28,647 nucleotides of DNA. Origin: Miltoncostaea sp036826475 (lineage in GTDB: Bacteria; Actinomycetota; Thermoleophilia; Miltoncostaeales; Miltoncostaeaceae). The translations under genes were made by a program, and so were the position numbers. Below are positions 1-6,339 of this stretch, piece by piece (position 1 is the stretch's first letter; every line of letters starts with the position of its first letter). Under the pieces are notes generated by a model, which searched no databases, was not told the origin of the DNA, and worked only from the letters and a program-made list of their open reading frames with translations. Where the stretch lies: contig DAISWG010000048.1 of the NCBI GenBank assembly GCA_036826475.1, positions 1 to 28,647 of the forward strand, in the 5' to 3' direction.

Positions 1-2
1 TC

Positions 3-1445
3 GAGATGCCGTCCGCCCGCGAGGGCGCCAAGAACCGCGCCGACATCCAGATGGCGGTCGACGCGATGGAGCTCGCCTACAGCCGCGAGCACGTCGACAA
101 CTTCGTCATCGTCTCCGGCGACAGCGACTTCACGCCGCTCGTGGGCAAGCTCCGCGAGCTCAACAAGCGCGTGATCGGCGTCGGCAACCGCGAGTCGGCC
201 AGCGAGCTGCTCATCGCGAACTGCGACGAGTTCATCTTCTACGACCGCCTCGCCGCCGAGGCCGCGGGCAAGGGCGCCACCCGCCGCCGCACCCCGTCCG
301 GTGGACTGGACCTGAACCCCACGGAGCTGCTGCGCGAGACCCTCACCGCGCTGCAGCGCGAGGGCACCGAATGGCCGCTCGCGTCGATCGTCAAGGACTC
401 GATGCGGCGCAAGTACCCCGCGTTCGACGAGAGCGAGCACGGGTTCTCGACGTTCTCCAAGTTCCTGGAGGACGCGTCCACCACCGGGATCGTGCGGTTG
501 GAGACCGACCCGCGCAGCGGCACGTACCGGGTCGAGCTCGGCGAGGGCCGGACCGCCCCGCCGCTGCCGGCCGCGCCCGCCGCGACGGCGGACCGCTCCG
601 GCGACGAGGCGGAGGGGGGGCGGCGCCGCCGCCGCCGCGGGGGCCGGGGCCGCAGCGGCGCCGGTGCCGACGGCGAGCAGGCCGAGGCCGCGCCGCTGGC
701 CGAGGAGATCGCCGGTGAGATCGCCGAGGTGTTCGAGGTGGTCGTCACCCCGACCCCCGACCCGGACCTCGGCACGCTGCCGCCGCTGGACGAGCCGATC
801 TCCTACGAGGACATGATCATGCTCGGCCCGCCGCCCGAGGTGGGCGACGACGTGCCCGAGCTCGCCGAGGCCACCGACACGACGGGCGCGCCCAGCCGCA
901 GCAGCCGCCGCCGCAGGCGCCGCGGCGCGGGCGCGGAGCCGGAGCCGACGGTGGGGGACCTCGAGCAGGTCGACGAGGACACCGCCGAGGCCGTCGCGGA
1001 GGCCGCGGAGCCGGTGGCCGCGGAGCCCGTGGCCGAGACCGCCGCCCCGGAGGGTGAGGAGGAGGCGCCTGCGCGCCGCCGCCGTCGCCGTCGCGCGACC
1101 GCCGAGACCGACGAGGCGCTCGCCGTCGCCGACGAGGCGCCCACCACCGAGGGACCCGCCGAGGAGGCCGCACCCGCGCGCCGCCGAGTGCGTCGCCGCG
1201 GCGCGGCCGACGAGCCCGCGGTCGCCGCCGAGGCGCCCGCCGGCGCGACTCCCGCCGCCGAGGAGGTCCCCGCCGAGGAGGCCCCCACGCCGCGCCGCCG
1301 CACCACGCGCAAGAAGGCCGCGGAGACGACGACCGACGAGGCCGCCGACGCCCCCGCGGAGGAGGCCCCGAAGCCGCGCCGCCGCACGACGCGCAAGAGG
1401 GCGGCCGAGCCGGCCGCGGAGGCCGAGGCCCCCGCGGCGGACTAG
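3..1445 (+). CDS. NYN (LabA/DUF88-like) nuclease-fold protein with LOTUS/OST-HTH domain and basic repeat tail, 5' partial
   Basis: The reading frame is open to the left edge, so the true start lies outside the window; the usual first strand of the NYN fold is missing. The visible N-terminal ~75 residues match the rest of a NYN (PIN-like) domain, including VSGDSDFTPLVGKL, whose acidic residues are typical metal ligands of this fold. Residues ~100-180 look like an OST-HTH/LOTUS winged helix (TELLRETLTALQ, FSTFSKFLEDA, GTYRVEL), which in this architecture is associated with RNA binding. The remaining ~300 residues are low-complexity Ala/Glu/Pro broken by six basic clusters (RRRRRRGGRGR, SRRRRRRGAG, ARRRRRRRAT, ARRRVRRRG and two copies of PRRRTTRK). 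Such tails are often disordered nucleic-acid-binding segments. Family assignment is firm. A role in RNA processing or decay is inference from the family. The gene ends tail-to-tail with the lipoprotein gene 13 bases away. Confidence 0.85.
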   Translation, partial: EMPSAREGAKNRADIQMAVDAMELAYSREHVDNFVIVSGDSDFTPLVGKLRELNKRVIGVGNRESASELLIANCDEFIFYDRLAAEAAGKGATRRRTPSGGLDLNPTELLRETLTALQREGTEWPLASIVKDSMRRKYPAFDESEHGFSTFSKFLEDASTTGIVRLETDPRSGTYRVELGEGRTAPPLPAAPAATADRSGDEAEGGRRRRRRGGRGRSGAGADGEQAEAAPLAEEIAGEIAEVFEVVVTPTPDPDLGTLPPLDEPISYEDMIMLGPPPEVGDDVPELAEATDTTGAPSRSSRRRRRRGAGAEPEPTVGDLEQVDEDTAEAVAEAAEPVAAEPVAETAAPEGEEEAPARRRRRRRATAETDEALAVADEAPTTEGPAEEAAPARRRVRRRGAADEPAVAAEAPAGATPAAEEVPAEEAPTPRRRTTRKKAAETTTDEAADAPAEEAPKPRRRTTRKRAAEPAAEAEAPAAD

Positions 1446-1458
1446 GACCCGTTCGGGA

Positions 1459-2166
1459 TCAGCGGCCCGCGGCCTGGGTCTGCAGGTCGCGAGCCGTCCC
1501 GACGATCTCGTCCTCGTTCAGGTTGCCGGCGCTCGTGGCCACGGCCTGGATGCCGTAGACGGTGCTGCCCACCGGGAAGGTCACGAAGACGACGGCGCCC
1601 TTGACGCCGCCCTGGTCGATGTCGACCCGCAGCCCCTGCCCGTCGGGGATGCCGGTGTCGATGTCGGTGGTCTTGGCGGCGCTCGCGCTGCGCACCTCGG
1701 CGATGGCGTCCGACACCTCCTGCTTGGCCGCCTCGTCGGAGCCCATCGCGATCGCGTAGGTGCGCAGCAGCGCGATGCCCGTCTCGGCGTCGGTGCCGGC
1801 CTGGTCGCGCAGGATCGCCGTCCGGTAGCCGCCGTTCTCGAGGCGGGTGACGGCGGCGGGCTTCGAGGGGTCGCCGTTCTGGTAGAGCACGTCGACGAAC
1901 TCGGAGGCCGAGTCGATCGTCCGGGGCGTCCCCTTGCCGACCCCGCCGACGGCGTTCGCGGGCGGCAGGTCGGCGGCGGTGAGCGCCGTCGCCGGCGCGG
2001 TCGTGCCGCCGCCCGAGGTGGCGGGAGCGGTGACGGCGGGCGCCGTGGTCGCGGCGGTGATGGCCTCGGTGGTGTCGTCCGCACTCGAGTCGCCGCCGCA
2101 GCCGGCGGCGCCGCCCACGGCGACGGCGATGGCGACGGCGGCGGTGGCGAGGGTGCGCCTCCTCAT
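1459..2166 (-). CDS. Putative secreted lipoprotein of unknown function, last gene of the cysteine operon
   Basis: This 235-residue protein starts MRRRTLATAAVA and has a short basic N-terminus, a hydrophobic core and a lipobox ending AAGC, so it is probably lipid-anchored on the outer face of the membrane. A Thr/Ala/Pro-rich linker (about residues 30-65) precedes a compact domain of ~170 residues with no motif I recognise. The open frame extends further upstream, but the signal peptide begins at the ATG at 2166, which fixes the start. That ATG overlaps the TGA of mec in an ATGA, so it is probably translated by coupling to mec. Nothing in the sequence links it to sulfur metabolism apart from this position. 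Function unknown. Confidence 0.8.
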   Translation of the reverse strand: MRRRTLATAAVAIAVAVGGAAGCGGDSSADDTTEAITAATTAPAVTAPATSGGGTTAPATALTAADLPPANAVGGVGKGTPRTIDSASEFVDVLYQNGDPSKPAAVTRLENGGYRTAILRDQAGTDAETGIALLRTYAIAMGSDEAAKQEVSDAIAEVRSASAAKTTDIDTGIPDGQGLRVDIDQGGVKGAVVFVTFPVGSTVYGIQAVATSAGNLNEDEIVGTARDLQTQAAGR

Positions 2167-2573
2167 CCGATCAGAACCTCCTCCTCGTGGATCTGCTCCC
2201 CCTCCGGGGCGCCGCGGCTGAGCCGGTACGCGCGGATCTCCGGCGCGTCGCGGTCGGCGATCGAGACGATCAGGTAGAGGGTGTCGGGGAAGAACGCCAG
2301 CTCGACGTCCGTGCGCGAGGGGTACGCCGCCGACCGGGTGTGCGAGTGGTAGACGGCCAGCAGGTCGTCCCCCGCGTCGTCGATCTCGTCCATGAGCCGC
2401 AGCTGCTCCCGCGGGTCCATGACGTACATGAACGGGCTGCCCTCGCTGTTGGTGGCGGGCAGCACGCGCACGGCGTCGCCGCCCCGGCCGGCGATGAGGC
2501 CGCAGCACTCGTTCGGCAGGTCCCGGATCGCGTGTGCGACCAGCTCCTGCGCCAGCTCGGGGGACAGGCGCAC
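2163..2573 (-). CDS. mec: JAMM/MPN metallopeptidase of the Mec (CysO-cysteine hydrolase) type
   Basis: The 136-residue protein carries a complete JAMM zinc-peptidase signature: Glu22 in NECCG, then His76 and His78 in HSH, followed by Ser86 and Asp89 in the HxHx7SxxD spacing. In Mycobacterium tuberculosis the homologous Mec enzyme hydrolyses the bond between the CysO C-terminal glycine and newly attached cysteine, releasing free cysteine. The neighbours cysM, cysO and moeZ are exactly the expected partners. Here the CysO C-terminus has two residues after its Gly-Gly (see cysO), so this enzyme may also do the initial trimming; that is inference. The start is a GTG at 2573, 40 bases after the cysM stop. 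The 3' end overlaps the next gene as ATGA. It is cytoplasmic, with no signal peptide. Confidence 0.87.
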   Translation of the reverse strand: MRLSPELAQELVAHAIRDLPNECCGLIAGRGGDAVRVLPATNSEGSPFMYVMDPREQLRLMDEIDDAGDDLLAVYHSHTRSAAYPSRTDVELAFFPDTLYLIVSIADRDAPEIRAYRLSRGAPEGEQIHEEEVLIG

Positions 2574-2613
2574 GGGGCGGAACGCTAGCGCACACCCGGG
2601 TGAGCCCCGGGAG

Positions 2614-3579
2614 CTACCAGAAGATCCCCCGGTCGAGGGTGTCCTCGACGTCGTCGACGTCGTCGGTCCACAGGCCGGACGAGAGGTACTTCCAGCCGCC
2701 GTCGCAGACGATCCCGACGATGGTCCCGCGGGTCATCTTCGACGCGAGCCGCGCGCAGGTGTGGATGACCGCCCCGGAGGAGACGCCCGCGAAGATGCCC
2801 TCCTCGGCGGCGAGGCGCCGCGTCATCAGGATGGAGTCGCGGTTCGACACCAGCAGCTTCCGGTCCAGCCGGGACAGGTCCAGGATGGGCGGCACGAAGC
2901 CGTCGTCCAGGCTGCGCAGCCCGCTGACCGGGTCGCCCTGGAGCGGCTCGCAGGCCACCACCCGGATCTCGGGCCGGTGCTCCTTCAGCCGCTTCGAGCT
3001 GCCCATCAGCGTGCCGCCCGTGCCCAGGCCGGCGACGAAGACGTCGAGCTCCGGGCAGTCCCGCACGATCTCGTCGGCCGTGCCCTCGTAGTGGGCGCGC
3101 GGGTTGGCGGGGTTGCCGTACTGGAACGGCATGAACAGCCCGTTCTCGGCGGCGAGGCGCTTCGCCACCTCGACGGCGCCGTTCGAGCCGAACTCGCCGT
3201 CGGTGGGGACGATCTCCGCCCCGTAGAGCGTGAGCAGCTGGCGCCGCTCCTGCGTCACGTTCTCCGGCATGACCGCCACGAGCCGGTAGCCGCGGACCCG
3301 GCAGATCATGGCGAGCGAGATGCCGGTGTTGCCCGAGGTGGGCTCCATGATCGTGTCGCCGGGCCGGATCGCCCCGCGCCGCTCGGCGTCCTCGATGAGC
3401 GACAGCGCCGTGCGGTCCTTGATCGACCCGGTCGGGTTGTGGCTCTCCAGCTTCGCCAGGATCCGGACGTCCGGGTTGGGCGACACGTGCTGGAGCTCCA
3501 CGAGCGGCGTGTTGCCGATCGTGGCGATCAGGTCCGGCGACACCGCCAGCGGCGGCGGCGCGAGGCCGGCCTGCGTCAT
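2614..3579 (-). CDS. cysM: PLP-dependent cysteine synthase, CysM type (sulfur-carrier dependent)
   Basis: This 321-residue fold-type II PLP enzyme has the family landmarks: the Schiff-base lysine Lys54 in GSIKDR, the substrate/phosphate loop TSGNTG at residues 81-86, and the PLP phosphate-binding GTGGT loop. The family makes cysteine by beta-replacement on an activated serine. In M. tuberculosis CysM prefers O-phosphoserine and takes sulfur from thiocarboxylated CysO rather than free sulfide. Because cysO lies directly upstream with an ATGA overlap, and mec and moeZ are in the same operon, I infer the same chemistry here. I could not confirm the O-phosphoserine-specific residues by eye. The frame is open further upstream, but the ATG at 3579 gives a normal N-terminus and the coupled junction. 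An ordinary CysK-like sulfide-using synthase is the alternative. Confidence 0.9.
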   Translation of the reverse strand: MTQAGLAPPPLAVSPDLIATIGNTPLVELQHVSPNPDVRILAKLESHNPTGSIKDRTALSLIEDAERRGAIRPGDTIMEPTSGNTGISLAMICRVRGYRLVAVMPENVTQERRQLLTLYGAEIVPTDGEFGSNGAVEVAKRLAAENGLFMPFQYGNPANPRAHYEGTADEIVRDCPELDVFVAGLGTGGTLMGSSKRLKEHRPEIRVVACEPLQGDPVSGLRSLDDGFVPPILDLSRLDRKLLVSNRDSILMTRRLAAEEGIFAGVSSGAVIHTCARLASKMTRGTIVGIVCDGGWKYLSSGLWTDDVDDVEDTLDRGIFW

Positions 3580-3854
3580 GCGGCGCCGCCGGCCATCGCC
3601 GGCAGGATCAGGAGCGTGTCGCCGTCCGTCACCTCGGTGTCGAGCCACGACATGAGGCGCACGTCCTCGTCGTTGAGGTAGACGTTCACGAACTTGTGCA
3701 GCTCGCCCTCGGGGGTCTGGAGCTGGGTCCGCACCGCGGGGTGGCGCTCGTACAGCGCGTCCAGGACGTCGGCCACGGTGGAGCCGTCGACCTGGACCTC
3801 GCGCTCCCCGCCGGTGGCCGCCCGCAGCACGGGCGGGATGCGGACGACGCTCAT
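3576..3854 (-). CDS. cysO: CysO/MoaD/ThiS-like ubiquitin-fold sulfur carrier with C-terminal GGAA
   Basis: A 92-residue beta-grasp protein. It matches the CysO pattern: an N-terminal IPPVLR strand, the segment LHKFVNVYLNDEDVR, and the end LLILPAMAGGAA. The carrier is adenylated and thiocarboxylated at a terminal Gly-Gly by a MoeB/ThiF-type enzyme, then donates sulfur to CysM. Unusually, the Gly-Gly is followed by two alanines before the TGA, whereas M. tuberculosis CysO ends at the Gly-Gly. The carrier would therefore need proteolytic removal of the two residues before activation, a job JAMM peptidases do for QbsE-type carriers. Both junctions are 4-base ATGA overlaps (with moeZ upstream and cysM downstream), which indicates tight co-translation. 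Confidence 0.9.
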   Translation of the reverse strand: MSVVRIPPVLRAATGGEREVQVDGSTVADVLDALYERHPAVRTQLQTPEGELHKFVNVYLNDEDVRLMSWLDTEVTDGDTLLILPAMAGGAA

Positions 3855-5035
3855 GCGCTCGCCACCGCCGTCGCCCGGTGGACGCCCGCGCACCACGCGT
3901 CGTAGTCGCGGAACTCGAGCTGCGCGTTGGGCCCGCAGGCCGGGCAGTCCGGGTCGCGGCGGACCTTCAGCTCGGTGAAGGTCATGTCCAGGGCGTCGTA
4001 GATCAGGAGCCGGCCGGACAGGGTGTCGCCGATGCCGAGCAGGGTCTTGATGGCCTCGGTCGCCATGATGTTCCCCATCACGCCGCAGAGGACGCCGAGC
4101 ACGCCGGCCTCGCCGCACGACGGCGCCATGTCCGGCGGCGGCGGCTCGGGGAACAGGCAGCGGTAGCACGGGCCGTCGTACGGCAGGAACGTGGAGGCGT
4201 GCCCCTCGAAGCGGAGGATGCTCGCGTGGATGAGCGGCGTCCTCGTCATCAGCGACACGTCGCTCATCAGGTATCGCGTCGGGAAGTTGTCGGTCCCGTC
4301 GATGATGATGTCGTAGTCGGAGACCAGGTCGATGACGTTGTCGCGGTTCACCCGGAACGGGTGGACGTTGACGGCGACGTCTGGGTTCAGCGCCTCGATG
4401 GCGATCTTCGCCGACTCGCCCTTGTTCATCCCCACGCGGTCGGTGGTGTGGATGATCTGGCGCTGGAGGTTGCTCGCATCCACCACGTCGTCGTCGACCA
4501 GCCCGATCGTGCCCACGCCGGCCGCCGCCAGGTAGAAGGCGGCGGGCGCGCCCAGGCCGCCGGCGCCGATGAGCAGCGCCTTCGCGCCGAGGAGCGCGAT
4601 CTGCCCCTCCTCCCCGACCTCGGGGATCAGGATGTGGCGGCTGTAGCGGGAGCGCTGCTCCTGGGTGAGCCGCTGGGGGAGCGTCCAGTCCTGGCCGCTC
4701 TGCTTCCAGCGCTGGAACCCGCCGGCGAGGCTCGACACGTTGTCGAAGCCCATCTCGCGCAGCGTGATCCCGGCCAGGAGCGAGCGGTTGCCGGAGGCGC
4801 AGCTGAGGATGACCTCCTGATCGGGACGCGCGACGCCCGCGATCCGGCTCTCGAGGTTGCCGCGGGGGACGTGGACGGCGCCGGGGATGTGGCCCTCGTC
4901 CCATTCGCTCTGCTCGCGGACATCGACCACCAGCGGGTCATCGCCCGCGGCACGCCGGGCCGCCAGGTCCGTGACCTGGACCTCCGGCACTTGCTCGCGC
5001 GCGGACGCGAGGAGATCCTGGTAACTGCGCGCCAT
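3851..5035 (-). CDS. moeZ: MoeZ/MoeB-like sulfur-carrier adenylyl/sulfurtransferase with N-terminal rhodanese domain
   Basis: A 394-residue E1-like enzyme. Residues ~10-115 form a rhodanese domain with the persulfide cysteine Cys79 in CASGNRS. Residues ~125-370 form a ThiF/MoeB adenylation domain with the nucleotide loop GAGGLG (157-162), DGTDNFPTR, zinc cysteines Cys290/Cys293 and Cys364/Cys367, and a conserved cysteine Cys307 in CGEAGVLG at the position of the ThiF/MoeB transfer cysteine. The family adenylates the C-terminal glycine of a carrier (CysO, MoaD) and transfers sulfur to it. The domain order is reversed relative to mycobacterial MoeZ and human MOCS3, where rhodanese is C-terminal. 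It is the first gene of the operon. The ATG at 5035 has GGGAGAGAG just upstream as a ribosome-binding site. It could also serve molybdopterin synthesis (a molybdoenzyme gene lies at 27374). Confidence 0.92.
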   Translation of the reverse strand: MARSYQDLLASAREQVPEVQVTDLAARRAAGDDPLVVDVREQSEWDEGHIPGAVHVPRGNLESRIAGVARPDQEVILSCASGNRSLLAGITLREMGFDNVSSLAGGFQRWKQSGQDWTLPQRLTQEQRSRYSRHILIPEVGEEGQIALLGAKALLIGAGGLGAPAAFYLAAAGVGTIGLVDDDVVDASNLQRQIIHTTDRVGMNKGESAKIAIEALNPDVAVNVHPFRVNRDNVIDLVSDYDIIIDGTDNFPTRYLMSDVSLMTRTPLIHASILRFEGHASTFLPYDGPCYRCLFPEPPPPDMAPSCGEAGVLGVLCGVMGNIMATEAIKTLLGIGDTLSGRLLIYDALDMTFTELKVRRDPDCPACGPNAQLEFRDYDAWCAGVHRATAVASA

Positions 5036-5067
5036 GCTCTCTCCCGTGGGGCGACGGTGTAACCGGC

Positions 5068-5110
5068 GATTCTACCCGGGATTCTACCCTTTTGACCGCC
5101 GGTGGCGGTC
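5068..5110. promoter_or_regulatory. Upstream control region of the cysteine operon: 10-nt direct repeat and 7-bp inverted repeat
   Basis: The 10-mer GATTCTACCC occurs at 5068-5077 and again at 5080-5089, a perfect direct repeat with a 12-base period. On the minus strand each copy reads GGGTAGAATC and contains TAGAAT, a good match to a -10 hexamer, about 35-50 bases upstream of the moeZ ATG. Immediately beyond is a perfect inverted repeat, GACCGCC (5094-5100), loop GGT, GGCGGTC (5104-5110), which could be an operator or hairpin. I find no convincing -35 box for either strand. The divergent zinc-ribbon gene starts at 5180, so the site could control both directions. Function is inferred only from position and symmetry. 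Confidence 0.4.
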
Positions 5111-5179
5111 AGGACCGGGCCCGGGCACCCGAATCGCTTCAAGAAGTGTAGTGGGTCTCGCAGGGAGAATATCGGCACC

Positions 5180-5446
5180 ATGAGCGGCACGCCCACACTC
5201 CCGAAGAGCGCGTTCGCGAACATCGACGGGCGGGTCCGGTGCCCCACCCCGGACTGCTGGGGGGACCTGCTGCTCCTCCCGACGGGGCGCGCCGACGACG
5301 ACGGCATCCCCGCGTTCCAGCCGTTCACCGCCTGCCCCCTGTGCGGCGGGTCGTTCGCGCTGGAGGAGGACATGAGCGACCGGGACCTGTACCTGCGGAT
5401 CTCCTGGCTGCGGGCGAACCCGCACGCGACGGAGGACCCGGCGTGA
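5180..5446 (+). CDS. Small zinc-ribbon protein, uncharacterised
   Basis: This 88-residue protein has two metal-binding cysteine pairs, CPTPDC and CPLC, about 30 residues apart, as expected for a zinc ribbon. The rest is mixed acidic/hydrophobic with no enzyme motif I recognise. The start is the ATG at 5180, about 12 bases after a purine-rich AGGGAG; an open frame extends further upstream, but that part lies in the divergent control region and looks non-coding. The stop overlaps the GTG of the downstream membrane protein (GTGA), so the two are probably co-translated. It is divergent from the cysteine operon. Function unknown. Confidence 0.72.
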   Translation: MSGTPTLPKSAFANIDGRVRCPTPDCWGDLLLLPTGRADDDGIPAFQPFTACPLCGGSFALEEDMSDRDLYLRISWLRANPHATEDPA

Positions 5447-6075
5447 ACGTCAGCCTGCCCGGCGTGCCCGCCCTGGCCCGTGGGGTCGCCGGCGTGCTGA
5501 TCGGCGGCGTCGTGACCGCGGCCGTCTTCCTGATCTGCGTCCAGGGCTCGTTCCACGAGGGCATCACCGACTTCGACTTCTCCCACGTGCTGGGCACGGC
5601 GATCGAGGGCACCGCGACCGAGCAGACCGGCGCCCAGGCCCTCGGCGTGATCGGCGACTCCGCCGGCCCCACCGCGCTCTGGACGACGATCGCCTGCGGC
5701 ATCGTGCTGCTCGCGTTCCACGGCCTGGTGATCGTGCGGCTGGTCCGCCGGGGCTGGGTGGTGCAGGGCCTCGTGCTGGCCCTGGTCCTGTTCCTGGCGA
5801 TCGGGCTGATCTTCGTCCCGTACGTCGACGCCCGGCTCGACACGCCCATCGGCCCGTGGGGCGCCGACCAGGGCGGGTGGACGCCGGTCGTGTTCGCGGG
5901 GTCGTCGGTGATCGCGGCGCTCGTCGGCGCGCGCTGCTACGACCTGGCGGAGCGGGCGAGCTGGTGGCGCCCGGAGCCGGTGGCGGTCGACGAGCAGCTG
6001 GCCGAGCTCACCGGTGTCGACGAGTCACTCGAACTCCCCGAAGAGGGGTCCGAAGAGGGCCTGATACGCCATTAG
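5443..6075 (+). CDS. Four-helix integral membrane protein, uncharacterised
   Basis: The 210-residue product begins at a GTG that overlaps the TGA of the zinc-ribbon gene. Hydrophobic stretches fit four membrane helices: about residues 13-33 (VAGVLIGGVVTAAVFLICV), 78-98, 106-126 and 145-163. A ~45-residue extramembrane loop lies between helices 1 and 2, and the C-terminal tail is acidic (ending EEGSEEGLIRH). I recognise no transporter or enzyme signature. Co-translation with the zinc-ribbon protein suggests a joint role, but none can be named. The last 51 bases overlap the convergent gene at 6025-6246. Confidence 0.75.
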   Translation: MNVSLPGVPALARGVAGVLIGGVVTAAVFLICVQGSFHEGITDFDFSHVLGTAIEGTATEQTGAQALGVIGDSAGPTALWTTIACGIVLLAFHGLVIVRLVRRGWVVQGLVLALVLFLAIGLIFVPYVDARLDTPIGPWGADQGGWTPVVFAGSSVIAALVGARCYDLAERASWWRPEPVAVDEQLAELTGVDESLELPEEGSEEGLIRH

Positions 6076-6246
6076 GCTCAGGCCGATCCCCTCCGGCGGC
6101 ACGGCGCGCAGCAGCTCCTCGTAGGACCCGAAGCGCCGCCCCGGCGACACCGCCCGCCGCAGCGCGTCCACGTCGCCGCGGCCCCCGCCGAAGCGTTCCA
6201 TGGCCGCGACGACGTCGCTCGCGCTGATCGGGCGTCCTCCGGGCAT
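6025..6246 (-). CDS. Small hypothetical protein overlapping the 3' end of the membrane-protein gene
   Basis: A 73-residue ORF starting at an ATG (6246), with strong G/C third-position bias along its whole length, which argues that it is translated. The sequence is soluble-looking (SASDVVAAMERFGG near the start, SYEELLRAVPPEGIGLSLMAY later) and resembles small conserved proteins of unknown function; I recognise no family. It overlaps the preceding plus-strand gene by 51 bases tail-to-tail, and is divergent from the exporter leader region, with its start 12 bases from the leader GTG. No clear ribosome-binding site precedes the ATG. Confidence 0.6.
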   Translation of the reverse strand: MPGGRPISASDVVAAMERFGGGRGDVDALRRAVSPGRRFGSYEELLRAVPPEGIGLSLMAYQALFGPLFGEFE

Positions 6247-6252
6247 TACCGT
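6247..6252 (+). promoter_or_regulatory. Possible -10 element (TACCGT) for the exporter leader ORF
   Basis: TACCGT lies 6 bases before a GTG at 6259, the same geometry as the TAnnnT-start arrangement seen at other unit-heading genes in this window. This would make the transcript leaderless, starting with the short ORF at 6259. No -35 box is visible. Confidence 0.3.
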
Positions 6253-6258
6253 AGGAGC

Positions 6259-6339
6259 GTGCCACGCACCGGAGACACCGCGGCGATTCCCGGCTGCATC
6301 CCATCGCCGGGCTGCGTCCTCGGCGCGCGGCGCGCGTAA
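6259..6339 (+). CDS. Candidate 26-residue leader peptide upstream of the MFS exporter
   Basis: A GTG at 6259 opens a frame of 26 codons that ends in TAA at 6337-6339; the last A is also the first base of the exporter ATG (TAATG). The peptide is Pro/Cys/Gly rich (contains IPGCIPSPGCVLGARRA). The exporter has no visible ribosome-binding site of its own, so termination and re-initiation at TAATG would be a reasonable way to translate it. The ORF is short and could be chance; support is the exact junction and the TACCGT element 6 bases before its GTG. Confidence 0.3.
   Translation: MPRTGDTAAIPGCIPSPGCVLGARRA

Noticed and set aside
1054..2277. A 407-codon plus-strand ORF antisense to the lipoprotein
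   Set aside because: Arg/Pro/Ala-rich with no domain. It is the shadow of the basic repeat tail and of the lipoprotein gene.
5092..5097. TTGACC as a plus-strand -35 box for the zinc-ribbon gene
   Set aside because: No AT-containing -10 lies 16-18 bases downstream; it is better explained as part of the inverted repeat.
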